Shown here: piece after piece, positions 35,359-44,574 of the stretch
How the letters are laid out: each line of letters opens with the position of its first letter
Numbering within the stretch: position 1 is the first letter of the stretch
NCBI RefSeq assembly: GCF_011516945.1
Contig: NZ_WOTH01000019.1
Span: forward strand, 1 to 57,541
Length of the DNA stretch: 57,541 nucleotides
Reading direction: 5' to 3'
Source: Acetobacter estunensis
Lineage (GTDB): Bacteria > Pseudomonadota > Alphaproteobacteria > Acetobacterales > Acetobacteraceae
Made by a program: the position numbers and the translations under genes
The notes under the pieces: generated by a model
What the model was told of the DNA's origin: nothing
Seen by the model: the letters and a program-made list of their open reading frames with translations, nothing else
Databases searched by the model: none

Positions 35359-36405
35359 ATGACGCATCAAATCCTGCCGATTCAACCTCTCCTCGCCCCC
35401 GAAACGGGCGCGCCTTCAACTCCCGACGCCACGGCACTGGCGCAGGAAGCCGATGTCATCGCAGGCCTGCTGCAGGAGGTGCGCACTGAGATCGGACGGG
35501 TCGTGTTCGGGCAGCGCGACGTGGTGGATCAGGCGCTGGTCAGCATTCTCTCCGGCGGGCACGCCCTGCTCGTCGGTGCACCAGGATTGGGCAAGACCCT
35601 GCTGGTGACAACGCTTGGCACCGTTCTGGGGCTGGATTCCCGGCGGGTGCAGTTCACGCCCGACCTTATGCCCTCCGATATTACCGGCAGCGAAATCCTT
35701 GATGAGGACGCCTCCGGCCATCGCAGCTTCCGCTTCATTCCGGGTCCGGTTTTCTGCCAGCTTCTCATGGCGGACGAGATCAATCGCGCCAGCCCGCGCA
35801 CCCAGTCCGCGCTCCTGCAGGCCATGCAGGAGCATAAGGTCGCGATCGCCGGCACGGAATATCCCCTTCCCCGTCCGTTCCATGTGCTCGCCACACAGAA
35901 CCCGATCGATCAGGAAGGCACCTACCCGCTGCCGGAAGCGCAGCTTGACCGCTTCATGCTCCAGATCAATCTCGCCTTCCCCGATGAAGCCGACGAACGT
36001 GCCATGCTGCTCGCCACCACGGGGAACGCCCATGTCCAGCCGCGAGCGGTGCTGAGCGCCGAAAAGCTCATTGCCGCCCAGATGATGGTTCGCGCCTTGC
36101 CGGTGGGTGAGCGTATCGTGGACGCCATTCTGAAACTGGTCCGCATGGCGCGGCCCGAGACTTCCGACGTTGAGCAAGTGCGCGACGCTATTGCATGGGG
36201 TCCCGGCCCACGTGCGGCCCAGACGCTCATGCTGGCCACGCGCGCCCGCGCTCTTCTGGATGGACGCCTCTCGCCCAGTCTCGACGATGTCGCAGCACTC
36301 GCCGTCCCGGTTCTTGCCCATCGCATGGCGCTGAGCTTCTCCGCGCGCGCGGATTCCACCCGCGTCGAGGATGTGATCGCCGGACTTGTGCAGCGTCTGG
36401 GCTGA
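35359..36405 (+). CDS. moxR: MoxR-type AAA+ ATPase
   Basis: MoxR ATPases act as chaperones for metal or complex assembly together with VWA proteins. The 348 residues have Walker A 'GAPGLGKT' (73-80), Walker B 'LLMADEINRASPRTQSALL', the sensor segment 'HVLATQNPIDQEGTYPLPEAQLDRF' and a helical lid with 'WGPGPRAAQTLMLATRARAL'. It heads a four-gene operon with a DUF58 protein, a BatA/DUF4159 protein and a VWA-like membrane protein. The next gene starts 2 nt after its stop codon. Confidence 0.94.
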   Translation: MTHQILPIQPLLAPETGAPSTPDATALAQEADVIAGLLQEVRTEIGRVVFGQRDVVDQALVSILSGGHALLVGAPGLGKTLLVTTLGTVLGLDSRRVQFTPDLMPSDITGSEILDEDASGHRSFRFIPGPVFCQLLMADEINRASPRTQSALLQAMQEHKVAIAGTEYPLPRPFHVLATQNPIDQEGTYPLPEAQLDRFMLQINLAFPDEADERAMLLATTGNAHVQPRAVLSAEKLIAAQMMVRALPVGERIVDAILKLVRMARPETSDVEQVRDAIAWGPGPRAAQTLMLATRARALLDGRLSPSLDDVAALAVPVLAHRMALSFSARADSTRVEDVIAGLVQRLG

Positions 36406-36407
36406 TC

Positions 36408-37430
36408 TTGGCGACTTCTCCCCGGACAGGGCTGTTCGCCCGCGCGCGCTCCCTTTTGCGAGAGGGTAAGGCGTCCTCAATCGACGCCCTCTCTTCCACG
36501 CAGATGCGAACAGCCGACACGCACACCTCCGAACCGGCGCTTCTCGCAACTGAGGCCGATCGGCTGGCGGCCCCTCTTCCCGCCCTTGTCATGGAAGCCG
36601 AACGCATTGCCGCCACGGTGGCCACCGGACTGCATGGCCGTCGCCGCGCCGGTCCGGGTGAGACGTTCTGGCAGTTTCGTCCCGCACTGCCCGGTGAGTC
36701 CGTCTCACGTATCGACTGGCGGCAATCCGCCCGCAGCCATCGCGCGCAGGCACGTGAAACCGAAGCCGAAAACGCACAGACGATCTATCTCTGGTGCGAT
36801 CTCTCCCCTTCCATGTTCTGGCGCTCTGACACTCGCGCCCTGCCGCTCAAGCGTGACCGGGCCATTCTGTTGCTGCTGGGCCTCGCAAGCCTGCTGGAAC
36901 GCAGCGACGAACGTGTGCGTCTGCTCACGCCACAAGGGCCGGCCATGCTGCCACCGGGTGCGGGACGGATCGCCATGCGGATCGGTCTGGCGCTGGAAAC
37001 GCTCGCCCGACAGGATTCCCTTCCGGCTCTGCCCGCCGCCATCGCTCTCCCACGCCATGCCCGTCTGATCGTCGCCAGCGATCTGCTCTGCCCCGACCAA
37101 GATCTCGATGCCCTTCTGCGCGGTCTCGCGGGCAATGGCATTGGGGCGCATCTGATCCAAATCCATGATCCCGCTGAACGGGCGCTGCCATGGTCCGGGC
37201 GCGTGCGCTTTGAGGGCACGGAAGGCGAGCCGTCCATAACGCTGCCCCGCGTCGAAACTCTGCGCGAAGACTATGGCAAATTGTTCGATGAGCGCGTTCG
37301 TAAGCTGCGCATGCTGGCCGACCGTTGTGGACACACGCTCCTGACCCATTCCACGGATATGTCCGCGGCATCGACGCTGCTGACACTGGGCACGTCCCTG
37401 CAAAGTCACCGGACAGGAGGGCGCGCCTGA
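36408..37430 (+). CDS. DUF58 (VWA-like) protein
   Basis: The TTG at 36408, 2 nt after the moxR stop, gives 340 residues; an ATG at 36504 is an alternative. DUF58 signature 'GETFWQFRPALPGESVSRIDWRQSAR' is followed by an intact metal-site motif D-L-S-P-S ('LWCDLSPSMFW') of the VWA fold. The protein is soluble apart from weak hydrophobic helices. DUF58 and MoxR proteins nearly always occur together. The start of the next gene overlaps its stop (TGATG), so translation is coupled. Confidence 0.85.
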   Translation: MATSPRTGLFARARSLLREGKASSIDALSSTQMRTADTHTSEPALLATEADRLAAPLPALVMEAERIAATVATGLHGRRRAGPGETFWQFRPALPGESVSRIDWRQSARSHRAQARETEAENAQTIYLWCDLSPSMFWRSDTRALPLKRDRAILLLLGLASLLERSDERVRLLTPQGPAMLPPGAGRIAMRIGLALETLARQDSLPALPAAIALPRHARLIVASDLLCPDQDLDALLRGLAGNGIGAHLIQIHDPAERALPWSGRVRFEGTEGEPSITLPRVETLREDYGKLFDERVRKLRMLADRCGHTLLTHSTDMSAASTLLTLGTSLQSHRTGGRA

Positions 37431-40279
37431 TGTTCTTTCAGTTTCCGGCCCTTCTCGGAGCGCTCCTTGTGCTTCCGGGCATCTGGTGGCTGCTTCGCGC
37501 CTGGCCACCCGCGCCGCGCACGCAGGTCTTTCCTCCCATTGCGTTGCTGACACGGCTGAAACCTGCACACGATGACGCCGCCACGCCCCCCTTATGGCTG
37601 CTACTGCTTCGGCTGGCTGCGGTTACCCTGCTGATTCTCGGTCTCGCCATCCCTGTCATTCCGGGGCGTCCCGTGCCTCTGCCCGGCTCCGGCACCCTTG
37701 TCGTGCTGATGGACAACGGTCTGTTTTCCGCCGCCGACTGGCCCGCCCGCACCGCCGCCGCCCACGCTGTGCTCGATGCCGCCGGACATGCAGGGCGCAA
37801 GATCGTGCTGCTGCCGACAGCTCCCAATGGTCCTGCGTCTCCAACGAACGAGCCCCTTTTGCCTCCGGTTCTTTCTGCCGAAGAAGCCAGTCATCGGCTC
37901 GATGCACTGCGTCCTGCGCCGTGGGCTCCTGATCGTGCCCGAATAGCGGCCACTCTTCGGACCTTGATGGCCGCCCATGCTCCCATCGGAGCCGTGATCT
38001 ATTTCGACGATGGCGTCGCCACGCCGGGCAAGGAGGGCGCCGTCGCCGACAGAACACTGGCTGCCGCTCTGGCCGCCACAGCACCCATACAGGATATCCG
38101 TTTTCCCGACAGCCAGCCCATGGTTCTGACCGGCACGCACACACCGGATGAAGGCGCGGACAGTGGCGTGATGGCGCAACTCATCACCCTACCGCAGGCA
38201 ATGAGCCGCCATGTGCGTATTCGCGCTCATGGACAGGACGGCGGCACACTGGCCGTAACGGATGTGACGATCCCAGCCGATGCGACAAGTGCCCCCGTCT
38301 CCGTCGCGCTCCCCACCATCACGCGCAACCGTGTGGACCTGCTCAGCGTGGACGCCACGCCTTCCGCCGCCGCTACCCTGCTGCTCGATGAAGGGGACCG
38401 CCTGCGCCCCGTCGGCCTCGTCTCGGCGTCCGCAAGCGGTGACACGCCGTTGGTCGGCACGCAGTTTTACCTGCGCCGCGCCCTTACCCCCACGGCGGAC
38501 CTGCACACAGGCACTGTCGCGTCACTCGTGTCACAGCCCCTGTCCGTGCTCATCGCTCCCGACGGCAGCTTGACGGACGGCGAGACCCGTAAACGTGTGG
38601 CGGACTGGGTTCGCAAGGGAGGTACTCTCATACGTTTTGCCGGACGCACGCTTGCGGGAAATGAAGACAGCGCCAGCGAAACGGACGATGCGGATTCGTC
38701 CACTCAGAAAAACGATGTTGCCACCACTCTGCTGCCGGTATCTCTGATGCCAACAGCACGCCAGCTTGGGGGCGCGATGTCATGGGGCAAGCCGCAGCCC
38801 CTGACTGCCTTTCCCGAGACCTCTCCTTTCCACGGATTGCCGATTCCAAAGGACGTGACCGTCTCGCGGCAGGTACTCGCGCGCCCTGCCCCCGATCTGG
38901 ACAGCCGCACATGGGCACGTCTGGCGGACGGCACGCCACTGGTTACTCACACTCCTTTGGGTAAAGGCGAGGTCGTGCTGTTTCACGTCACACCCACGGC
39001 GGACTGGTCCAATCTGCCACTTTCCGGCCTGTTCGTGGCCATGCTGGAACGCCTCGTAAACCACGCAAGCGGCGTGGACGCTCCGGCCGATACCGCTATC
39101 CTGCCGCCCGTCCTGTCGCTGGACGGAGACGGCGCACTTGGACCGCCACCGCCATTCGCTCGGGGGCTGGCCGCGAACCTGTTCGGCAGCACGCCACCAT
39201 CGCCAGAGCATCCGCCCGGCCTTTATGGCAGCCGTTCCGCACGGCGCGCGCTCAATGTGGGCGACACGATACACACTCTTTCAGTCCTTCCGGCTGTCGG
39301 TGTTTCCGCCACTCCGGCAGGACACCAACCGGATCGTTATCCGGGACCATGGCTACTGGCATTGGGGCTGTTGCTTCTGCTGATCGACGCCATCTGGACA
39401 TGGCAACTGCGCGGTTTTTCATTGGGTCGATCCAGCACGCGCGCGTCCCTGCTCGTCCTGCTTCTCGTCGCACAGATCCCTCCGGCATTCGCGCAGGACG
39501 CCGTTCCCCTGCCGCAGCCCAGTCCTCCGCCTTCGCAAATTACAGAACCGGTTCCACAGGCCGCCCTTGAAACACGACTGGCCTATGTCCTCACCGGCAA
39601 CGCGGAGGTGGACTCCGTGTCCCGTGAAGGACTTCAGGGGCTTTCGGATTACGTCAACGCCCGCACCTCCGCCGTGCTGGGACATCCGGACGGCGTACGG
39701 CCGGGAAAAGACGATCTCGCCTATTATCCGCTGCTTTACTGGCCCATCACGCCCGACGCCCATGTCACGCCTGCGGAAACCGCCGCCCTTTCCACTTTCA
39801 TGGCGCGTGGCGGCATGATCGTCATCGACACGCAGGGGGTGGACCCGGACACCGCCCGCAACGATGAAACCGGCTTTTCTGGGGACGCCCCCGGCAGCAC
39901 CGCTGCCCTACGCCGCGTCACTGCGGGCCTTCCCATCCCGGCGCTCGCCCGTCTCGACGATCATCACGTGCTCAGCCACACATTTTATCTGCTGCACGCT
40001 TTCCCCGGCCGCTACGCCGGACAGCCCGTATGGGTGGCCCGTGAGGGAGAAGCCGAGAACGACGATGTGAGTCCCGTCATCATCGGTAGCGCCGACTGGG
40101 CGCATGCCTGGGCAGTGGATCAGAACGGTGACACGCGCTTTGCGGTTCTACCGGGCGGTGACGAACAACGGCGCACAGCCTATCGCTTCGGAGTGAATGC
40201 GGTGATCTACGCCCTGACCGGCAACTACAAGGCGGATCAGGTTCACGTCCCCGCCATCCTGCGCCGGCTGGGGGAGTGA
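37430..40279 (+). CDS. Membrane protein with N-terminal BatA-like and C-terminal DUF4159 domains
   Basis: A 949-residue protein. The first 25 residues form a BatA-type membrane anchor (MFFQFPALLGALLVLPGIWWLL), a second membrane segment lies near residue 65, and a degenerate VWA-like region follows (the metal-site Ser residues are not kept at 'LMDNGLFSAADW'). A later membrane segment (PWLLALGLLLLLIDAIW, about residue 645) and a signal-like stretch precede the DUF4159 domain at the end ('LAYYPLLYWPITPDA', 'GGMIVIDTQGVD', 'HVLSHTFYLL'). DUF4159 resembles glutamine-amidotransferase-like folds; its role is unknown. The next gene follows after 6 nt. Confidence 0.85.
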   Translation: MFFQFPALLGALLVLPGIWWLLRAWPPAPRTQVFPPIALLTRLKPAHDDAATPPLWLLLLRLAAVTLLILGLAIPVIPGRPVPLPGSGTLVVLMDNGLFSAADWPARTAAAHAVLDAAGHAGRKIVLLPTAPNGPASPTNEPLLPPVLSAEEASHRLDALRPAPWAPDRARIAATLRTLMAAHAPIGAVIYFDDGVATPGKEGAVADRTLAAALAATAPIQDIRFPDSQPMVLTGTHTPDEGADSGVMAQLITLPQAMSRHVRIRAHGQDGGTLAVTDVTIPADATSAPVSVALPTITRNRVDLLSVDATPSAAATLLLDEGDRLRPVGLVSASASGDTPLVGTQFYLRRALTPTADLHTGTVASLVSQPLSVLIAPDGSLTDGETRKRVADWVRKGGTLIRFAGRTLAGNEDSASETDDADSSTQKNDVATTLLPVSLMPTARQLGGAMSWGKPQPLTAFPETSPFHGLPIPKDVTVSRQVLARPAPDLDSRTWARLADGTPLVTHTPLGKGEVVLFHVTPTADWSNLPLSGLFVAMLERLVNHASGVDAPADTAILPPVLSLDGDGALGPPPPFARGLAANLFGSTPPSPEHPPGLYGSRSARRALNVGDTIHTLSVLPAVGVSATPAGHQPDRYPGPWLLALGLLLLLIDAIWTWQLRGFSLGRSSTRASLLVLLLVAQIPPAFAQDAVPLPQPSPPPSQITEPVPQAALETRLAYVLTGNAEVDSVSREGLQGLSDYVNARTSAVLGHPDGVRPGKDDLAYYPLLYWPITPDAHVTPAETAALSTFMARGGMIVIDTQGVDPDTARNDETGFSGDAPGSTAALRRVTAGLPIPALARLDDHHVLSHTFYLLHAFPGRYAGQPVWVAREGEAENDDVSPVIIGSADWAHAWAVDQNGDTRFAVLPGGDEQRRTAYRFGVNAVIYALTGNYKADQVHVPAILRRLGE

Positions 40280-40285
40280 GGACAC

Positions 40286-42454
40286 ATGCCTGATTTCTTC
40301 ACCCGTTCGCTGGACTTCGCGCCTCTCCTGCCCCGCTGGGTGCTGATCGCGCTCGCTGCCCTCGTTGTCGTGCTCACACTTGCCGGAGTGGTGGCCCGGA
40401 TGCGGGGCACGCTGCTCCGTGCCTTGGCCGCCGTCATCATTCTGGTGTGGCTGACGGGTCCGCAGACGCTGCACGAAACCCATCACGATCTGCCCGAAAC
40501 GGCGCTGGTGATCGTGGACCAGACACCTTCGATGACGCTGGAGAAACGGGCGGCGATTGCCCGCGCTGCCGAGCGCCTTCTGGGAGAGAAAACACCACCC
40601 GGTCTCAGCCTGCGCGCGATCACCGTGCATGGTGAGCAGAGCGGTGGCACGCGACTGTTCGACGCGCTTTCACAAGGTGCCGCCGATATTCCGCCCGAGC
40701 AGTTTGCTGGCGCGGTGATGATCACCGACGGTCAGACACGCGATACACCCGCCAATGTTCCCGAGCGCCTCATCCCCAAAGATTCTCACGGTCATGGAAC
40801 AACACTCCCGCTGCATGTTCTTCTGACGGGAAAGGGCGAGGAAACAGACCGCTGTCTGCGCATCCTTCAGGCGCCGCCCTATGCCATCGTCGGGAAAACC
40901 GCAACGCTGCGCGTGCAGGTGGACGATCTCGGTCCCGGCACGCATGACGGCACACCCGCCACCGTCACGCTCACGAAAGATGGTGAGTCCGCGCTGGAGG
41001 TTCCCGTGCGCACAGGAGAGCCGCAGGACATCCAGCTTCCCCTCACCCATCCCGGCGAAACGCTGGTGGGGCTGTCCGTCTCCGCGCTGCCCGGAGAAGT
41101 GTCCGCGCTGAACAATCAGGACGTGGTCAGCATCAACGGCGTACGTGACCGGCTGAAAGTGCTTCTCGTCTCGGGCACTCCCAATCAGGGCGAGCGCGTA
41201 TGGCGGCGTCTGCTCAAGGCCGACCCGACCGTCGATCTCGTCCACTTCACCATTTTGCGTCCCCCCGAGAAGGACGACGGCACGCCGCTATCCGATCTCG
41301 CGCTGATCGCCTTTCCCGTGCAGGAACTGTTCGAAAACAAGATCGACCAGTTCGATCTCATCATTCTCGATGGCTTTGAGAATCGTCACATCCTGCCGCC
41401 ACGCTATCTCCGCAACATCGCCCGCTTCGTGCGTAAGGGCGGAGGATTGCTCCTGATCGCAGGCCCGGAGTTTACCGGCCCCGGCTCGCTTCAGGAAACG
41501 GCTGTGGGCGATATCCTGCCCGCCCATGTGCCGCCCGTGCTCTATGACGATCCGCAGGCCGCAAGCGCCAGTATTGCCGTGCGCCGCTTTCGCCCTGAAC
41601 TCACCGATGCCGGCCGCCGTCATCCTGTCACGGCAGAACTGCCCGGCGCACCACCGGCGCGAGCCACTGACACCGCATCCGACAAGGAAATCACGGGACA
41701 ATGGGGTCCGTGGTATCGCGCACTGAAAGCGGATTCAGCCCATGGCGAGGTGCTGATGAGTGGTCCCGATGCCTCGCCCCTCCTCGTGTTGGATCATGTG
41801 GAGGACGGACGTGTGGCGTTGCTGCTGTCGGATCAGATCTGGCTGTGGTCCCGTGGAGAACTCGGGGGCGGCCCACAGGCGGAACTGCTGCGCCGTATCT
41901 CGCACTGGCTGATGAAAGAGCCGGATCTGGAGGAGGAACGGCTCGAAGCGCAAATTGAAGACGACACGCTGACAGTAACGCGCCATAGCGAACAGCCAGC
42001 ACCGCCTTCAGGTGTGAGTGTCACCGCGCCGGATGGCACGAAGACGACACTCGCCTTTCACCAGCTTTCCCCCGGTGTCGCATCAGCATCTATGACCGCA
42101 CGTCTGTCCGGCATCTGGGAAGCCGATGACGGTCAACACAAAGCCTATGCCGCCCCGCGCAGCACGGACCCGCAGGAATACGATGATTTGCGCGTGACAG
42201 CGGAGCGCATCGCGCCGGTCGTGAAGAAAAGCGGCGGCACTCTGGCATGGTTGGGTGACAATCCAGCGGCGCCCGTCATGCCGACAGTGCAACTAGGCAC
42301 ACCGGCAGGCCAACAGGGAACGCTCATGTTTCCAGCGCGTCATGCGCATGTGCTGACCGGCACCAGCAGCACGCCCCTCATTCCGGCGTGGGTGGCGTTG
42401 GGGCTCGCTCTCCTGACACTCGGTCTGGGCTGGTACCGGGAAGGGCGTGGCTGA
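40286..42454 (+). CDS. VWA-like membrane protein, last gene of the moxR operon
   Basis: The 722 residues start with two membrane segments (17-37 and about 42-57), then a VWA-like domain whose metal motif reads D-Q-T-P-S (78-82) instead of DxSxS, with 'VMITDGQTRDT' further on. The middle part looks like an Ig-like domain plus a glutamine-amidotransferase-like domain ('VLLVSGTPNQGERVWRRLL', 'DLIILDGFEN', 'FVRKGGGLLLIAGPEF'), and a membrane segment ends it (IPAWVALGLALLTLGLGWY). It closes the moxR operon. Its 3' end overlaps the convergent MFS gene by 77 nt. Confidence 0.82.
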   Translation: MPDFFTRSLDFAPLLPRWVLIALAALVVVLTLAGVVARMRGTLLRALAAVIILVWLTGPQTLHETHHDLPETALVIVDQTPSMTLEKRAAIARAAERLLGEKTPPGLSLRAITVHGEQSGGTRLFDALSQGAADIPPEQFAGAVMITDGQTRDTPANVPERLIPKDSHGHGTTLPLHVLLTGKGEETDRCLRILQAPPYAIVGKTATLRVQVDDLGPGTHDGTPATVTLTKDGESALEVPVRTGEPQDIQLPLTHPGETLVGLSVSALPGEVSALNNQDVVSINGVRDRLKVLLVSGTPNQGERVWRRLLKADPTVDLVHFTILRPPEKDDGTPLSDLALIAFPVQELFENKIDQFDLIILDGFENRHILPPRYLRNIARFVRKGGGLLLIAGPEFTGPGSLQETAVGDILPAHVPPVLYDDPQAASASIAVRRFRPELTDAGRRHPVTAELPGAPPARATDTASDKEITGQWGPWYRALKADSAHGEVLMSGPDASPLLVLDHVEDGRVALLLSDQIWLWSRGELGGGPQAELLRRISHWLMKEPDLEEERLEAQIEDDTLTVTRHSEQPAPPSGVSVTAPDGTKTTLAFHQLSPGVASASMTARLSGIWEADDGQHKAYAAPRSTDPQEYDDLRVTAERIAPVVKKSGGTLAWLGDNPAAPVMPTVQLGTPAGQQGTLMFPARHAHVLTGTSSTPLIPAWVALGLALLTLGLGWYREGRG

Positions 42455-43892
42455 CGTCCTCCCTTCCTTCTTGTTGCCTCAGGGACGGTCCACGATGACC
42501 GCTCACCGACGCACCAGCGTCGGGGGCGAGGCAACGCGCCATCGGAATGGCAAACAATGAGAGCGCACCCGTGACGAGGAAGCCCACGTCGAAATCGCTT
42601 CCCGTCACCTCCACATGCCCTTGCACGAGCCGTGAAACCGTAACGGCCAGCACAGCCACGCTGATACCGGCCGAAAGCATGATCTGCTGAAACGTGGAAT
42701 AGAAGCTCGTAGCTGCACTCATGCGTGTTTCGGGCAGATCGGCATAGGCGATCGAATTATAGGCCGAAAACTGGATGGCCTGCATGACGCCCGATGCAAA
42801 CAGGATGATCGGGATCACCCACAGCGGCCAGCCGGGCCGGATACAGGCCAGCAGCCCGAACACAAGCGCCGCACCGCCTCCCGTCATCATCATCACGCGT
42901 CGAAAGCCGAACCGCCGGAACAGTTGTGGCACCCGCAGACGGGCCACGACAGCCCCGAGAGGCGCCGCCAGCATGATGAGACCGCTGCGCGCCGCGTCCA
43001 ACCCAAGAGAAAGCTGAAGCAGAGAGGGCATCAGAAAGGGAAACGCCCCCACCGCCAGACGGAACGCCGCCCCTCCCAGCACGGAAAGACGGAAGGTGGG
43101 CACCTCCATCAGTCGGAAATCCAGCATCGGCACCCGGTAGCGGCACATATGCCGGTAACAGATGACAAACAGAGCACTTCCGGCCAGCAGAAGAACAACA
43201 GACAGCCAAAGCGGACGTGTGGCATGACTGACCAGTTCGGCTCCGAACGACAACAGCGCGAGACTGCCCCCCGCCAGTGCGAAGCCTTTCCAGTCGAATG
43301 GCGGCGGATGATCTTCTCGCAACTGCGGGATGTAACGCCACGTCAACCAGAGTCCGATGAATCCGACCGGCACATTGACGTAAAATGCCCAGCGCCATGA
43401 CAGCAGCGTGGTGATGACACCCCCAATCACCGGTCCCAGCATGGGGCCGAGCGTGGCGGGCATCATCATCCACATCATCACGCCCAGCAGTTCACTGCGT
43501 GGCACGCTGCGCAAAAGCACGAGCCGCCCCACAGGCGCCATCAGCGCGCCCCCCATCCCTTGGAATATCCGCCCGAACGCGAGCAATTCCAGATTTCCGG
43601 CAACACCGCACAGCATGGAGCAGGCCATGAAAAGAGTAATGGCCACCATCAACGTCGTGCGGCTTCCCAGACGGTCCGCCACAGCGCCGGACGCGGGGAT
43701 AAAGATCGCCAGCCCCACGATATAGGAGGTGAGCGCCACGGAGGTCAGGACAGGATCGACGTCCAGCGAGCGCGCAATGGAGGGAAGCGCTGTGGCCAGT
43801 ATCGTGCCGTCAAGCTGCTCCATGAACAGCAGCGACGCGACGGTCAGTGCGATGATACGCGAGGGTGTCAGGGAGATCATGAAATGCGACAC
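42378..43892 (-). CDS. MFS multidrug exporter, DHA2 (EmrB/QacA) type
   Basis: A proton-coupled exporter of 504 residues with about 14 hydrophobic segments. Family motifs: 'FMEQLDGTILATALPSIARSL' in the first segment, 'GAVADRLGSRTTLM' (motif A) and 'GPMLGPVIGGVI' (motif C of drug antiporters), 'SWRWAFYVNVPVG'. The last 45 residues are a polar tail that runs into the 3' end of the opposite gene. Start: GTG at 43892 or ATG at 43880, neither with a clear Shine-Dalgarno. No regulator is adjacent. Substrate unknown. Confidence 0.9.
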   Translation of the reverse strand: MSHFMISLTPSRIIALTVASLLFMEQLDGTILATALPSIARSLDVDPVLTSVALTSYIVGLAIFIPASGAVADRLGSRTTLMVAITLFMACSMLCGVAGNLELLAFGRIFQGMGGALMAPVGRLVLLRSVPRSELLGVMMWMMMPATLGPMLGPVIGGVITTLLSWRWAFYVNVPVGFIGLWLTWRYIPQLREDHPPPFDWKGFALAGGSLALLSFGAELVSHATRPLWLSVVLLLAGSALFVICYRHMCRYRVPMLDFRLMEVPTFRLSVLGGAAFRLAVGAFPFLMPSLLQLSLGLDAARSGLIMLAAPLGAVVARLRVPQLFRRFGFRRVMMMTGGGAALVFGLLACIRPGWPLWVIPIILFASGVMQAIQFSAYNSIAYADLPETRMSAATSFYSTFQQIMLSAGISVAVLAVTVSRLVQGHVEVTGSDFDVGFLVTGALSLFAIPMARCLAPDAGASVSGHRGPSLRQQEGREDVSHALPGTSPDRVSGERAPTPPTPE

Positions 43893-43938
43893 TCTCTTTC
43901 TCGTAACATGACCCGGATATTGCCATCACGGTGGCCGC

Positions 43939-43963
43939 CGAACTCCTCACGAAGCCGAGCGTT
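43939..43963 (+). promoter_or_regulatory. EcfG-like promoter candidate upstream of the CsbD/DUF883-like gene
   Basis: CGAAC, 16 nt, CGTT: 4 of 5 and 4 of 4 matches to the EcfG consensus. It lies 137 nt before the ATG at 44100, farther than at the other candidate sites, so the support is moderate. Confidence 0.4.
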
Positions 43964-44099
43964 CGGATCATGGCAGGCGGCAGAACCCGAGTGGTCAGCC
44001 GCTGAAAAACATTGCCATGGCCCGTAGTTGGGCCTCCTACTAGGCATGTCGTCGCGGTCCGGCCCGTCCGTACCGCGGATCAAAGAAGAGGAAAGTTTC

Positions 44100-44405
44100 A
44101 TGGCTGACAACAGCATCAACCCCACCGAACAGAAGGTCGAAGGCGTGGTCGATCAGGCCAAGGGTCGCGTCAAGGATGCGGTCGGCGGCCTGACGGGCGA
44201 TGCAGGCATGCAGGCCGATGGCAAGGTGGATCAGTTCGCTGGCATGGCGCGCGAAGAGTTCGCCGATCTCTACGAAGAGGGCGAAGGCCTGATTGAGAAG
44301 GGCGTCACCTTCGTGCGTGACAAGCCGCTTCTCTCGCTGGGCATCGTCGCCGCCGTTGGCACATTTCTGGGCTGGCTCTGTCTGCCGCGCCGCAAGAAAG
44401 CCTGA
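44100..44405 (+). CDS. CsbD-like protein with DUF883/ElaB-like membrane tail (101 aa)
   Basis: The ATG at 44100 has GAGGAAAG upstream. The N-terminal 55 residues are a CsbD domain ('KVEGVVDQAKGRVKDAVGGLTGDAGMQADGKVDQ'). The C-terminal part 'FVRDKPLLSLGIVAAVGTFLGWL' followed by basic residues (PRRKKA) is a membrane anchor like that of ElaB/YqjD (DUF883) proteins, which tether ribosomes or other partners at the inner membrane. The combination predicts a membrane-tethered stress protein. Followed by a terminator. Confidence 0.85.
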   Translation: MADNSINPTEQKVEGVVDQAKGRVKDAVGGLTGDAGMQADGKVDQFAGMAREEFADLYEEGEGLIEKGVTFVRDKPLLSLGIVAAVGTFLGWLCLPRRKKA

Positions 44406-44418
44406 ACGAAAACGGAAC

Positions 44419-44450
44419 GGATGCCGCACAAAAGCGGCATCCATTTTTCT
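44419..44450 (+). terminator. Intrinsic terminator after the CsbD-like gene
   Basis: GGATGCCGC pairs with GCGGCATCC around a 6-nt loop, followed by ATTTTTCTTT, 14 bp past the stop codon. Confidence 0.9.
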
Positions 44451-44469
44451 TTGCGCGATTTTTTCCTCC

Positions 44470-44574
44470 GAGTCGCAACTTTTTACCGCCCGACTCTTGC
44501 GCCGCTCCCCCATTCAATGGTTTTTCTGACTTACCGAGTCGCTGATAGCGCGACTCGGCGGTTAACAACGAGTC
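44470..44574 (+). promoter_or_regulatory. Cluster of five GANTC methylation sites ahead of rnhB-ccrM
   Basis: GANTC occurs at 44470, 44492, 44536, 44552 and 44570, five times in 105 bp where random sequence gives one per about 256 bp. GANTC is the CcrM target, and ccrM is the second gene of the operon that starts 23 bp downstream. The last site lies in a dyad (TTAAC...GTTAA, 44562-44579). This looks like a methylation-sensed autoregulatory promoter. Confidence 0.65.
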
